A DNA stretch of 64,000 nucleotides, taken from contig NZ_CP014546.1 in NCBI RefSeq assembly GCF_001579805.1, positions 5,332,001-5,396,000 on the forward strand, given 5' to 3'. The translations under genes and the position numbers were made by a program. This DNA is from Pseudomonas azotoformans (GTDB lineage Bacteria; Pseudomonadota; Gammaproteobacteria; Pseudomonadales; Pseudomonadaceae). Each line of letters opens with the position of its first letter. Position 1 is the stretch's first letter. The notes beneath the pieces were generated by a model. It did no database searches. It had not been told where the DNA came from and worked only from the letters and a program-made list of their open reading frames with translations. Below are positions 44,801 through 53,270 of this stretch, one piece after another.

Positions 44801-45727
44801 ATGTCCTCTCGTTTCCTCTCGCGCCTGAGCCTGCGCTGGTTTCCCATGGTGTGCATGGCATTGTTGATCGTCGGCCTGCCGGTGGGCTGCGCCGTGCTGC
44901 AACACAAGGAGCGCGAGCTGGTGTTTCGCATCGAGCCGGGCACCGCCAGTTGGTACAGCGGCTTGCCTAAGGCAGTGCAGGAATTCGAACTCAAGCCGGC
45001 CAGTTTCAAAGCCGGACAGAATATCCATGGCTGGTGGTACCCGGCGGACAAGAAAGACGCGCCCGCCATCCTCTACCTGCACGGCGTACGCTGGAACCTG
45101 ACCGGGCAACTGTTTCGCATCGAGCAACTGCACGCCCTGGGTTATTCGGTACTGGCTATCGACTATCGCGGCTTCGGCCAGAGCCACGGCGAACTGCCGT
45201 CGGAAACCACCGTGTATGAAGACGCGCGCATCGCCTGGGAGCGTTTCCAGGTGCTGCAACCGGACCCGAATAAACGCCTGATCTACGGGCACTCACTCGG
45301 CGGCGCAGTGGCCATCGATTTGGCTGCCGAGTTGGGCAAGCAAACACCGCTGCCGGTGCGCGGGCTGGTGATCGAATCCACCTTCACGTCGCTGGCGGAT
45401 GTGGCCACGGCCGTGGCGAACACCTCATTGCCGGTGCGCTGGTTGATGTCGCAGAAATTCGATTCCATCGACAAGATTGCCGATATCCATATGCCGCTGC
45501 TGGTGGTGCATGGCCTGGACGATCGCTACGTACCGCCGCGTTTCAGCCAGCAATTGTTTGAAGCCGCCCAGGAACCCAAGCGGCTGTTAATGGTGCCCGG
45601 TGCCAGCCATAACAACAGCATGAGCCTGGCCGGTCGCAGTTATGGCCAGGCGCTGGACAAACTGATGCAAGCGAAGATGCCGGCGCAGGTAGTCACACAC
45701 TCCACAGGTCGCAGCGGCGACTCGTAA
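44801..45727 (+). CDS. Alpha/beta hydrolase, membrane- or lipid-anchored
   Basis: A 308-residue hydrolase. ATG 44801 gives an N-terminal hydrophobic segment (residues 14-28) ending PVGC, a poor lipobox, so it may be a lipoprotein or a type II membrane protein facing the periplasm. The catalytic triad is S165 in GHSLGG, D240 (HGLDDRYVP) and H270 (GASHNN). It belongs to the Abhydrolase family with YfhR/BEM46-like layout (WWYPADKKDAPAILYLHG). Substrate unknown. A hairpin-T-run terminator follows at 45872. Confidence 0.85.
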   Translation: MSSRFLSRLSLRWFPMVCMALLIVGLPVGCAVLQHKERELVFRIEPGTASWYSGLPKAVQEFELKPASFKAGQNIHGWWYPADKKDAPAILYLHGVRWNLTGQLFRIEQLHALGYSVLAIDYRGFGQSHGELPSETTVYEDARIAWERFQVLQPDPNKRLIYGHSLGGAVAIDLAAELGKQTPLPVRGLVIESTFTSLADVATAVANTSLPVRWLMSQKFDSIDKIADIHMPLLVVHGLDDRYVPPRFSQQLFEAAQEPKRLLMVPGASHNNSMSLAGRSYGQALDKLMQAKMPAQVVTHSTGRSGDS

Positions 45728-45856
45728 AAGCGTATTTCGGCACTGGGTTCGCGCTTGCGTGTCAAGCGCAAACCCTGCCCATGCTGGGCCAAAACAGAAG
45801 TTGATCAAATAATAACCTCTGCCGAAATCGCCAACCCTGCCGGGGCTTCGCAAAGT

Positions 45857-45891
45857 TATCCACAGAGATACCCACGGTTTTCGTGGACAAC
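45857..45891. other. Perfect DnaA box with a second near-match and AT-rich tract
   Basis: TTATCCACA (45857-45865) is an exact DnaA box. The complement of CGTGGACAA (45882-45890) is TTGTCCACG, one mismatch from the alternative box TTGTCCACA. A T-rich tract follows (45891-45918). It may bind DnaA, but two boxes are far from an origin. Confidence 0.4.
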
Positions 45892-45900
45892 TCTTTTTAT
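45872..45900 (+). terminator. Terminator-like hairpin after the hydrolase gene
   Basis: CCACG (45872-45876)/CGTGG (45882-45886), loop GTTTT, followed by CTCTTTTTATATTTTT. It lies 145 bp after the hydrolase stop and 34-48 bp before the end of the convergent lldD-like gene. Confidence 0.6.
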
Positions 45901-45919
45901 ATTTTTACGTTTTTTTTGC

Positions 45920-47080
45920 TCAGCAAACCTTTTCAGGAAATGTACCCGGCAACAAAATCTCGCGATTCACATCGCGTATATCGTTATACCCACACAAGGC
46001 CATCGACACGTCCAACTCACGGGCGATGATCTCAAGCGCCTTGGTCACACCCGCCTCGCCCATGGCGCCCAGACCATACAAATGCGGGCGGCCGATCATG
46101 GTGCCCTTGGCGCCCAATGCCATCGCCTTGAGCACGTCCTGGCCGGAACGAATGCCACCGTCTAGCCACACCTCAATGCGCTCGCCCACCACTTCGACAA
46201 TCGCCGGTAACTGGCTGATGCTCGAAGGCGCACCGTCCAGTTGACGACCGCCGTGGTTGCTCACCACCAGTGCGTCGGCGCCGGCATTCGCGGCCAGGCG
46301 TGCATCCTCCACATCGAGGATGCCCTTGATGATCAACTTGCCGCCCCAGCATTTCTTGATCCATTCCACATCGTCCCAGCTCAGGCGCGGGTCGAATTGC
46401 TGGGCGGTCCAGGACGACAGCGAACTCATGTCTGCCACGCCGTTCACGTGCCCGACGATATTGCCAAAACCCCGGCGTTTAGTGCCGAGCATGCCCATCA
46501 CCCAGCGTGGCTTGGTCGCCATGTTGAGGATATTCGGCAAGGTCAGTTTCGGTGGCGCCGACAGGCCATTGATCAAATCCTTGTGGCGCTGGCCGAGGAT
46601 CTGCAGGTCGAGGGTCAGCACCAGGGCATCCACACCGGCAGCCTTGGCGCGCTCGATCAACTGTTCGATAAAGGCGCGGTCGCGCATCACATAGAGCTGG
46701 AACCAGAACGGCTGGCCGACGTGCTCGGCGATGTCTTCCAGGGAGCAGATACTCATGGTCGACAAGGTGTAACGCAGGCCAAATGCTGCGGCGGCGCGCG
46801 CGGTCAGAATCTCGCCATCGGCGTGCTGCATACCGGCCAATCCGGTAGGCGCCAGTGCCACCGGCATAGCCATCTCCTGGCCGATCATCGTGGCGCGGAT
46901 CGAGCGTTGATCAATGTTGCGCGCCACGCGCTGGCGGAACTTGATGCTGGCAAAATCGCTTTCATTTGCCCGGTAGGTGCTCTCAGTCCAGGAGCCGGAA
47001 TCGGCGTAGTCGTAGAACATCCGGGGGACACGTTTTTGCGCGAGCTTGCGTAAATCTTCGATGGTTGTGATCAACGGCAT
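45920..47080 (-). CDS. lldD: FMN-dependent L-lactate/alpha-hydroxy-acid dehydrogenase
   Basis: A 386-residue FMN alpha-hydroxy-acid dehydrogenase. It has the catalytic histidine H276 and R279 in SNHGGRQLDG, K252 in IIKGIL, and Y24 and Y130 in the active site. It probably oxidises L-lactate to pyruvate, feeding electrons to the respiratory chain, and is membrane-associated. The second half of the family motif reads LDLQILGQRHKDLINGL. Closely related enzymes use other 2-hydroxy acids. A DeoR regulator is divergent 121 bp away. Confidence 0.9.
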   Translation of the reverse strand: MPLITTIEDLRKLAQKRVPRMFYDYADSGSWTESTYRANESDFASIKFRQRVARNIDQRSIRATMIGQEMAMPVALAPTGLAGMQHADGEILTARAAAAFGLRYTLSTMSICSLEDIAEHVGQPFWFQLYVMRDRAFIEQLIERAKAAGVDALVLTLDLQILGQRHKDLINGLSAPPKLTLPNILNMATKPRWVMGMLGTKRRGFGNIVGHVNGVADMSSLSSWTAQQFDPRLSWDDVEWIKKCWGGKLIIKGILDVEDARLAANAGADALVVSNHGGRQLDGAPSSISQLPAIVEVVGERIEVWLDGGIRSGQDVLKAMALGAKGTMIGRPHLYGLGAMGEAGVTKALEIIARELDVSMALCGYNDIRDVNREILLPGTFPEKVC

Positions 47081-47201
47081 CTAGGTCACCTCTCCCTGAA
47101 CTGAATGCTGAGAGTAACCGCCCATCGGCTGCGCAACCAGCCATTGCGTTTAGATAGCTGCACGGCTAATCTCGCATAAACCCGCAGAAAAGCGCACAAA
47201 C

Positions 47202-47984
47202 ATGCACAACACTCATCAAGACATCGACCTGCCTTCTTTGCGCAAACAGAAGATCCTGTTGCTGCTGGAGCGCGACGGCAAAGTCACCGCCTCGGAACTG
47301 GTGGAACACTTTGCCGTGTCCCAGGACACCATCCGCCGCGACCTCGGCGAACTCGCCGCCGCTGGGCTGTTGCAACGCGTCCACGGTGGCGCCCTGCCCC
47401 GGCCCAAGGACACCGGCAAAGACTTTTTCACCCGCGTCGGCGAGACCAACGAGGCCAAGCGCCACCTCGCTCGGCTGGCGGCAGACCGTGTGGAAGATGG
47501 GCAAATCGTACTGTTCGATTCCGGCTCGACCACGCTGCAGATTGCCCAGTCATTGCCGCGCTCGATCCGCCTGACAGTGGTCACGACATCACCGATGATC
47601 GCCATCGCTTTGGCCGACCATCCTGACGTGAAAGTCATCCTCACGGGCGGCCAGCTCAACCCGGCGACGCTGTCCACCAGCGGCCATGAAACCGTGCGAA
47701 TGATCCAGGGCATCAAGGCCGACCTGCTGTTTACCGGCGTCTGCGCGCTGCACCCGCAAGTGGGCATCAGCTCGCTGCATTTTGATGAAGTGGCGGTCAA
47801 GCAGGCACTGCTCGACAGCGCTTCCCATGTGGTGGCGGTGACCATGGCCGACAAACTCGGTGCCGTGGAGCCTTTTGTGGTGGCACCGTGCAGTCGCATT
47901 CACACGTTGATCACGGAGTGGCATGTGCCGAGTGTGGAGGCGTATGAGCAGTTGGGATTGGAAGTGTTGCGGGTAGAGGTCTAG
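47202..47984 (+). CDS. DeoR-family transcriptional regulator
   Basis: A 260-residue DeoR/GlpR-type regulator. The N-terminal HTH (residues 12-65) reads LRKQKILLLLERDGKVTASELVEHF then SQDTIRRDLGELAAAGLLQRVHGG, and the sugar-phosphate sensor domain follows (about 80-240; DSGSTTLQIAQSL). DeoR proteins normally repress sugar or polyol catabolic genes and respond to phosphorylated metabolites. Being divergent from lldD, it may control that gene, but a lactate-responsive DeoR would be unusual; a distant target is possible. Confidence 0.9.
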   Translation: MHNTHQDIDLPSLRKQKILLLLERDGKVTASELVEHFAVSQDTIRRDLGELAAAGLLQRVHGGALPRPKDTGKDFFTRVGETNEAKRHLARLAADRVEDGQIVLFDSGSTTLQIAQSLPRSIRLTVVTTSPMIAIALADHPDVKVILTGGQLNPATLSTSGHETVRMIQGIKADLLFTGVCALHPQVGISSLHFDEVAVKQALLDSASHVVAVTMADKLGAVEPFVVAPCSRIHTLITEWHVPSVEAYEQLGLEVLRVEV

Positions 47985-48066
47985 AAACCACGCAAATTAA
48001 TTTAAACCTTTACCACCCCCATCGGATCAACTCTCCCATATCCCATCCATCAGGAGAGACTCGATC

Positions 48067-48627
48067 ATGCGTTCAGACCTTAACGGCAAGAAGATTCTGG
48101 TCATCACATCCAACACCGGTATCGAGCGCGATGAACTGCTCAAGCCCCTGGAAGCCTTACGTGAATTTGGCGCAACGGTAACCCATGGTTCCAGCAAAGG
48201 CGGCACCACCCAGACCTTCGTCGGTGATACCGAAAAGGACACAACAGTTGAATCCGATGCGAAGCTGTCCGAGCTGTCGGGGAGTGATTTCGATGCATTG
48301 GTGATTCCCGGCGGCACCGTCAACGCGGACACATTGCGCCAGGATGCAGCAGCGCAGAAGTTGATCAATGAGTTCGTCACGGCAGGTAAAACCATAGCGG
48401 CGATCTGTCATGGGCCATGGGCGCTGATCGATGCCGGCGTGATCAAGGGCAAGACCCTGACCTCTTACAAAAGCGTGCGTATCGACCTGGAAAATGCCGG
48501 TGCTGCTGGCTGGGTCGATGCCGAGATCAAGGAATGCCGGGCCAACGGTTGGACCTTGATTACCTCGCGCACACCAGATGATCTACCGGCCTTCAATCAT
48601 GCGATTGCCAAGGCAGTGGCGGGCTGA
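48067..48627 (+). CDS. DJ-1/PfpI-family protein (type 1 glutamine amidotransferase-like)
   Basis: A 186-residue PfpI/YhbO-type protein. The nucleophile elbow is C114-H115 in AAICHGPWAL, and an upstream PGG loop (residues 81-83, VIPGGTVNADTL) is conserved. Family members act as glyoxalase III/deglycase or stress chaperones; the precise reaction is debated. GGAGAG lies 9 bp before the ATG. A strong terminator follows. Confidence 0.92.
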   Translation: MRSDLNGKKILVITSNTGIERDELLKPLEALREFGATVTHGSSKGGTTQTFVGDTEKDTTVESDAKLSELSGSDFDALVIPGGTVNADTLRQDAAAQKLINEFVTAGKTIAAICHGPWALIDAGVIKGKTLTSYKSVRIDLENAGAAGWVDAEIKECRANGWTLITSRTPDDLPAFNHAIAKAVAG

Positions 48628-48646
48628 CTCGCCACTGGCAGAATGC

Positions 48647-48677
48647 AAACAGGCGCCTCAAAGGCGCCTGTTTTTTT
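48647..48677 (+). terminator. Rho-independent terminator after PfpI gene
   Basis: AAACAGGCGCCT (48647-48658) pairs with AGGCGCCTGTTT (48662-48673), loop CAA, and a run of seven T (48671-48677) overlaps the stem end. It lies 20 bp after the stop and just before the convergent small membrane protein gene. Confidence 0.93.
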
Positions 48678-48687
48678 CGTTCATGCC

Positions 48688-48894
48688 TCAGCTTTTGCGG
48701 TGTTCCGGCATCTCACGCTTGGGCCCGAACATCGCCCAGGCAATCAAGCCGAACAGCGGTACAAAAATCAGAATCACCAGCCACAAACCCTTGCTCTCCC
48801 ACCCCCCGGTGCTGCGCAGTACTGTATTGATCGCCCACAATTCCAACAGCAACAGAATCACTGCCAAGCCGATCCAGATATATTGAATTTCCAT
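48688..48894 (-). CDS. Small membrane protein with PLDc_N domain
   Basis: A 68-residue inner-membrane protein with two membrane segments (about residues 5-25 and 37-58). The pattern WAINTVLRS and LWLVILIFVPLFGLIAWAMFGPKR is that of the phospholipase D N-terminal (PLDc_N) domain found as a stand-alone protein. There is no catalytic domain. GGAGGTG precedes the ATG. Function unknown, often envelope-related. Confidence 0.85.
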   Translation of the reverse strand: MEIQYIWIGLAVILLLLELWAINTVLRSTGGWESKGLWLVILIFVPLFGLIAWAMFGPKREMPEHRKS

Positions 48895-49064
48895 GCTTCA
48901 CCTCCTAGGTCGTATGCATTAGGTCAAGCATCGGCCTTGAGGGTTCATTAAAAATTGCGCGAAGAGCCGCTCGTCGCTCCGGCACCCGGCGTATAAAACT
49001 TTGATTTCCCGCAGGCACTCCCAATTAAGCAAGGCCAAACCTCCATGCGATAGGGGATTGCGTC

Positions 49065-49307
49065 ATGAAGACCAGAACGTCCCGAAGGATTTTGCTTATC
49101 GTCAGCCTGTCAGCCCTGTTGACCGGCCCCGCCCTCGCCGCCTTTGGCGACAACACCAACGCGCCTGCGGCCAACGCCCTGCCGCCAGGCACTTACCCCA
49201 GCAGCCAGTCCGACAGCGACAAGAAACCCAAGGGCACCGACAAGCAGCCACCCAAGCCGGCTGACAGCCGTAAGGACACCAAGGAAAAGCCCCGCTCAGG
49301 CAGTTGA
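49065..49307 (+). CDS. Small exported Pro/Lys-rich protein
   Basis: An 80-residue protein with a signal peptide (residues 1-25, MKTRTSRRILLIVSLSALL..., cleavage after ALA). The mature region is low-complexity, rich in Pro, Lys, Ser and Asp (PKGTDKQPPKPADSRKDTKE), and probably disordered in the periplasm. No family recognised. Its 3' end overlaps the convergent DUF3079 gene by 12 bp. Confidence 0.7.
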   Translation: MKTRTSRRILLIVSLSALLTGPALAAFGDNTNAPAANALPPGTYPSSQSDSDKKPKGTDKQPPKPADSRKDTKEKPRSGS

Positions 49308-49505
49308 CGACTCAACCGTCACCGGCGGCTCAGGCGCAAGCCCCCAGTCGCCGTGTTCGTACCAGTCATCACCGAGCATCTCGGCCGGGTGCATGGTGCG
49401 GTCGGCACCGTTGCCGCAAGCCAGGTCGGCCGCACCGCAGTAGCGGTCGCAGCCCCAGCAGATACGTTCGGGGTGTTTGGGGTGCAACGGAAAAGGCTTG
49501 GCCAT
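49296..49505 (-). CDS. DUF3079 small protein
   Basis: A 69-residue protein; ATG 49505 has GGAGC at 6 bp. It starts MAKPFPLHPKHPERICWGCDRYC and carries four cysteines (CWGCDRYC and AADLACG) that look like a zinc-binding site. The C-terminal part GDDWYEHGDWGL is conserved in DUF3079. Function unknown, cytoplasmic. Confidence 0.86.
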   Translation of the reverse strand: MAKPFPLHPKHPERICWGCDRYCGAADLACGNGADRTMHPAEMLGDDWYEHGDWGLAPEPPVTVESSTA

Positions 49506-49614
49506 GGCTGTGCTCCTTACTCCGGACAGAGCCCCCACCCTACTGCTGACGCGCGGCTGTGGACTTGACTGAAATCAAACCCACAGTCCGCACTGTTTCG
49601 GCGCCCGCTTCAGG

Positions 49615-51234
49615 CTAAACCTTGAAACGCGCCACCGTCTGGTGCAGCGCCCCCGCCATGCCCGCCAGGTCATGCCCCGCCGTCTCGGTATGCAACGCCC
49701 CTTCCAGCACCTGCTGCGACAAGTTGCGAATGCCCACCAGGTTGCGATCCACTTCGCGCGCCACCAGGGCCTGTTCCTCGGTGGCGCTGGCGATCATCAT
49801 GTTGCGCTCGTTGATCTGCGAAATAGACCGGGTGATCTCATCCAAGGCTTCACCCGAACGCTGTGCCACGCCAAGGGTCGCCTGTACGCGCTCGCTGCTG
49901 CTGTGCATGGCCGCAACTGCGTGCTCGGTGTCCTGGCGGATGTTGCCGATCATCTGCTCGATCTCCTGGGTCGACGCCTGGGTACGATGGGCCAGCGCCC
50001 GCACCTCATCGGCGACCACCGCAAAGCCGCGTCCGGCATCGCCGGCACGGGCCGCTTCGATGGCGGCATTGAGGGCCAGCAGGTTGGTCTGGTCGGCAAT
50101 GCTGCGGATCACTTCCAACACGCTACTGATGTCTTGCACGCGGCCCGCCAGTTGCTGGATGCGCTCGGAGGTTTCCACGACGCCAGCGGCCAAGGTGTTG
50201 ATCGACACCACGGTTTCCTGCACCTGGGCACGGCCGCGCTGGGCGGTCTGTTCCGACAGGCGCGAGGCCTCGCTGGTGCTCACGGCGTTGCGCGCGACCT
50301 CATCCACGGCAGCGGTCATTTCATTCACCGCCGTGGCAGCTTGTTCGATTTCATGACCCTGGGACTGCAAGCTGCTGCTGGTCTGGCTGCTGACCGCGCT
50401 GAGCTCTTCGGAGGAACTGGCCACGCCGTCCACCGACGCCGCAATATGGCGCACCATCTGGTTGAGGTTCTGCTGCATCTGATGCAGGTTGCGCATCACA
50501 CTGCCCTCGGCGCTGTTGCCCACCGGCACGTTGATGGTCAGGTCGCCCTGGGCGATATGGCTCAACACACGCGCGGCTTCGTCCGGCTCGCCGCCCAAAG
50601 GACGGATCACGCTGCGGGTGACGATCACGGCGGCAGTCACCACCAACGCCACGCACAGCAAAAGCAGCCCGATCATGTTGCGTCGGGCGTCGTCGTACAG
50701 CGCCTGCGCGGCCTGCTCACGCTCGGCGAACAAACGCCCCTGCATGGCCATCAACGCGTCCAGGCTCTTGAACACTTCAAGCTCGGCCGGCACCACCTGC
50801 TGCTTGAGCTGGGCCAGGCCCTGCTCGCGGGCGCCTTGCTTGATCAGTGCCTGCACCTGCGTGAACGCCGCCACGTAGGTTTCACGATGGGCCTTCAAGG
50901 TCGCATAGGCCGCCTTGCCTTCGGCGGTATCGAGCAGCGGCTCCAGGATGGCGAACGCCTGGGTGATGCGCTGCCGAGTGGTGCCAATGGCGTCCTGGGC
51001 CTGCTGGTTGTCCTGGTCAATCAGCAGGTCGCGGGTGTTGCGGCCGTTATCGCGCACGCCGGTGGCGATCACCATGATCGGCGCGATTTTGGGCCAGTCC
51101 TGCTGCACAATCTGTTCGGATTGTTGCTTGAGGGTTGCCAGGTCGTGCAAGGCATAGAACACCAAACCGACCAGGGCCAGCGGCGCAATCGCGAAACCGA
51201 TGACAATGCGTTGTGCCGTGGTTAACTGCTTCAT
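49615..51234 (-). CDS. Methyl-accepting chemotaxis protein
   Basis: A 539-residue chemoreceptor. I use ATG 51234 ([14 protein letters not shown]), with AAGGA 9 bp upstream. Layout: membrane segment (10-30), periplasmic four-helix-type ligand domain (about 35-185, [20 protein letters not shown]), second membrane segment (188-210), HAMP (211-265, [23 protein letters not shown]) and the signalling domain with hairpin tip [21 protein letters not shown]. It lacks a visible CheR pentapeptide at the C-terminus. The ligand is unknown. Confidence 0.94.
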   Translation of the reverse strand: MKQLTTAQRIVIGFAIAPLALVGLVFYALHDLATLKQQSEQIVQQDWPKIAPIMVIATGVRDNGRNTRDLLIDQDNQQAQDAIGTTRQRITQAFAILEPLLDTAEGKAAYATLKAHRETYVAAFTQVQALIKQGAREQGLAQLKQQVVPAELEVFKSLDALMAMQGRLFAEREQAAQALYDDARRNMIGLLLLCVALVVTAAVIVTRSVIRPLGGEPDEAARVLSHIAQGDLTINVPVGNSAEGSVMRNLHQMQQNLNQMVRHIAASVDGVASSSEELSAVSSQTSSSLQSQGHEIEQAATAVNEMTAAVDEVARNAVSTSEASRLSEQTAQRGRAQVQETVVSINTLAAGVVETSERIQQLAGRVQDISSVLEVIRSIADQTNLLALNAAIEAARAGDAGRGFAVVADEVRALAHRTQASTQEIEQMIGNIRQDTEHAVAAMHSSSERVQATLGVAQRSGEALDEITRSISQINERNMMIASATEEQALVAREVDRNLVGIRNLSQQVLEGALHTETAGHDLAGMAGALHQTVARFKV

Positions 51235-51303
51235 TCTGAACATTCCTTGATGAAAACCTGCCCACCATGGGCAGCATCGATAAAAACCGGCTGAGGGTGC
51301 GGG

Positions 51304-51720
51304 TCACCCTCGCAATACAAAAGCGGGAAACAACTCGCGCAGACGGCCCCACAACTCCGGCAACGCGGCCTGTGCCGGGGCACTCGGCAGTTGCGTATCG
51401 AGCATGCTGGCGGTGCGCACCCTCTGCACGGCAAAGCGCTGCACACCACGGGCCTGCAAACGTTGGGCCAGGAGCAACAGGCGCGGTGGGTCGATCAGGT
51501 GCCAATGCACGGTGGTGCGGCATTCCTACTCCACGCCGCTGGCGAGCAAGGTGTCGAGGCTGCGCCAGTTGGCGGCGCCGCTGCCCTTGACCTGGGTGAT
51601 CGACTGGCAGTCTTCGGCCAGGGCCTTGACGTCAAACCCGACACAGTCGGCATGGCGCAAGGTATGGGCAAACCCCGCCGGCTTGATCCCAGCACTGTGC
51701 AAGCCGATGTGAAAACCCAT
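51304..51720 (-). pseudogene. NrdG-type anaerobic RNR activase remnant (C-terminal part with in-frame TAG)
   Basis: In one frame the minus strand reads MGFHIGLHSAGIKP...GFDVKALAEDCQ...VKGSGAANWRSLDTLLASGVE, then TAG at 51526-51528, and continues ECRTTVHWHLIDPPRLLLLAQRLQ to 51304. This matches radical-SAM activating proteins for anaerobic ribonucleotide reductase, where a tyrosine codon (TAT) normally stands at the stop. The N-terminal half with the Cx3Cx2C cluster motif is missing; the left junction is near 51720 in minus-strand order. It cannot make a working enzyme. Confidence 0.8.
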
Positions 51721-51724
51721 CGCG

Positions 51725-52078
51725 CGCGCACCCCGGTAACTGCCAACGGGACATTCAGCAACCAAGCCACGCGTGCCGCCAGCCACAGCGCGGCCAACAC
51801 CGCCAATGGCCCCCGCTGAGGCCGGGGCGACCGGTCCAGGTCTGCACTGCCGTCAGCAGGAACCCGGCGATGATCGCCAGGCCGGCGCCGAACAGCACCA
51901 GCAACACCCAGGGCATCAGCACCTTGGCGCGCTGGCCGACGCCCTGCTCTACCCGCACCATTACCCGTGCGGGGAGTTGATGGTGCAGTCGCGCCAGGAT
52001 CAGCACTTCGAAAAACACCGTGCCGATAAAGATCAGCGCGGCGAACAGATGGGCCAGCAGAAACAGCAGGTAAAGCAT
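51725..52078 (-). pseudogene. CopD-like/NnrS-like fused remnant with frameshift
   Basis: ATG 52078 (MLYLLFLLAHLFAALIFIGTVF) opens a CopD-like membrane protein that is abruptly joined near residue 66 (VLFGAGLAI) to AGFLLTAVQTWTGRPGLSGG, an NnrS-like piece. The frame then breaks. If the run of five G (51810-51814 as C on the plus strand) had six, the frame would continue PLAVLAALWLAARVAWLLNVPL, as in NnrS. So a deletion joined two genes and a one-base loss followed. The product of the shifted frame is 103-107 residues and unlikely to be functional. Confidence 0.72.
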
Positions 52079-52150
52079 GGTGGCCTCGCAGGTCGCGTCG
52101 AGGCTCCAGTGTGGTCGGCCTGACGCTGCCAAACCTTGATGCCGATCAAG

Positions 52151-53173
52151 CTAAACGCGCACGCCGAGCATGCCGGCGGTAATGACCAGTGTCACCAGCG
52201 CACCGATCCCGATCACCGTCCAGGTCAAGGTCGCGCAACGTGTTTCGCTCACCCCATGGTTGCGCAGTACCCCGCGCAAACCGCAGGCCAGGTGCGCGAT
52301 CAGCAGGAACACCGCCAGGGAGTAATGCGGCACCAGGCGAATGCTCCAGGCATCGGCCAGCAAGCCCACCGGTTCGGCCACGGCCCAGGCGTAATCGGTG
52401 TCGGTGCCGAAGTAGCGTGCCAGGGTGAACACTGAGTTGATATGAGAGGCGATAAACAGCGCCAGGTAAGCGCCGGATGCCGTCTGCAAGGCATCCAGCA
52501 GGTCGGCGCGCTGCTGGGTCCTGGGGCGGATCAGCACCAGGCCGCTGAGTATCTGGAAGAAGAACGTGACAATGATGATCGGTTCCAGCCAGCCATTGCG
52601 GTAGACCCCGCGCAACACCTCCATCACCGCCCGATGCGCATCGCTGCCCAGCACGCCGAACAGATGGTTGAACAGATGCGGCGCCAGGAACACCAGCAGG
52701 ATCGCCACCGACGCAATGCCATGGGCAACCCGCAGCTTGACGTAGGTACGCGCGTGCCGACTGAAATCAATGCTCGGCAATGTGCTCGACACCATCGAGA
52801 AGTAGGCGATCAACGCCAGCCACAGGCCGCTCCACACCCAGAGGTCATGGCCATTGATCTTCATCAGGTACAACAACACGCCCATCAACGTGTAGGCCGG
52901 CGGCGCGGCCACCGCCAGGCAGGCCAGGCGCCGTGCAAGTACCAGCCGTGCCGTCATCACCGGCTGTATGCCTGTGACGAAAACGCAGTAGAACGCCAGC
53001 ACCGGCACCGCATAGGCACTCAACATCAACGCCAGCGTCACCGGCGCGCCAGCCTCGGCGACATGGGCCTGGTTGCTCCATTGCAGCGCCCAGGGGTAAT
53101 AGAGCGCGGCAGCGAATGGCAGCAGCCAGAGCCATTCGAGCCGGGTGTGGGTGAGCTTTTGTACGCGTGACAT
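52151..53173 (-). CDS. Multi-span membrane protein, unknown (cytochrome b-like)
   Basis: A 340-residue protein with about nine or ten membrane segments; ATG 53173 has AAGGA 7 bp upstream. It contains several histidines within or near membrane helices (VAHGIASV, LAPHLFNHLFG, IASHINSVF, LVPHYSLAVF, IAHLACG) that could bind heme. I do not recognise a named family. It is encoded next to the CopD/NnrS/NrdG remnants, which are usually part of low-oxygen physiology. It may be a surviving member of that locus. Confidence 0.72.
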   Translation of the reverse strand: MSRVQKLTHTRLEWLWLLPFAAALYYPWALQWSNQAHVAEAGAPVTLALMLSAYAVPVLAFYCVFVTGIQPVMTARLVLARRLACLAVAAPPAYTLMGVLLYLMKINGHDLWVWSGLWLALIAYFSMVSSTLPSIDFSRHARTYVKLRVAHGIASVAILLVFLAPHLFNHLFGVLGSDAHRAVMEVLRGVYRNGWLEPIIIVTFFFQILSGLVLIRPRTQQRADLLDALQTASGAYLALFIASHINSVFTLARYFGTDTDYAWAVAEPVGLLADAWSIRLVPHYSLAVFLLIAHLACGLRGVLRNHGVSETRCATLTWTVIGIGALVTLVITAGMLGVRV

Positions 53174-53270
53174 GACAACGTCCTTACTCATGGATTTTCC
53201 CTCGCGACCCTACGGGCTGGCCCGCGGGAAACCCAGGTCCAATCCCACGCTTTTTGCCTACTCCACTGCG

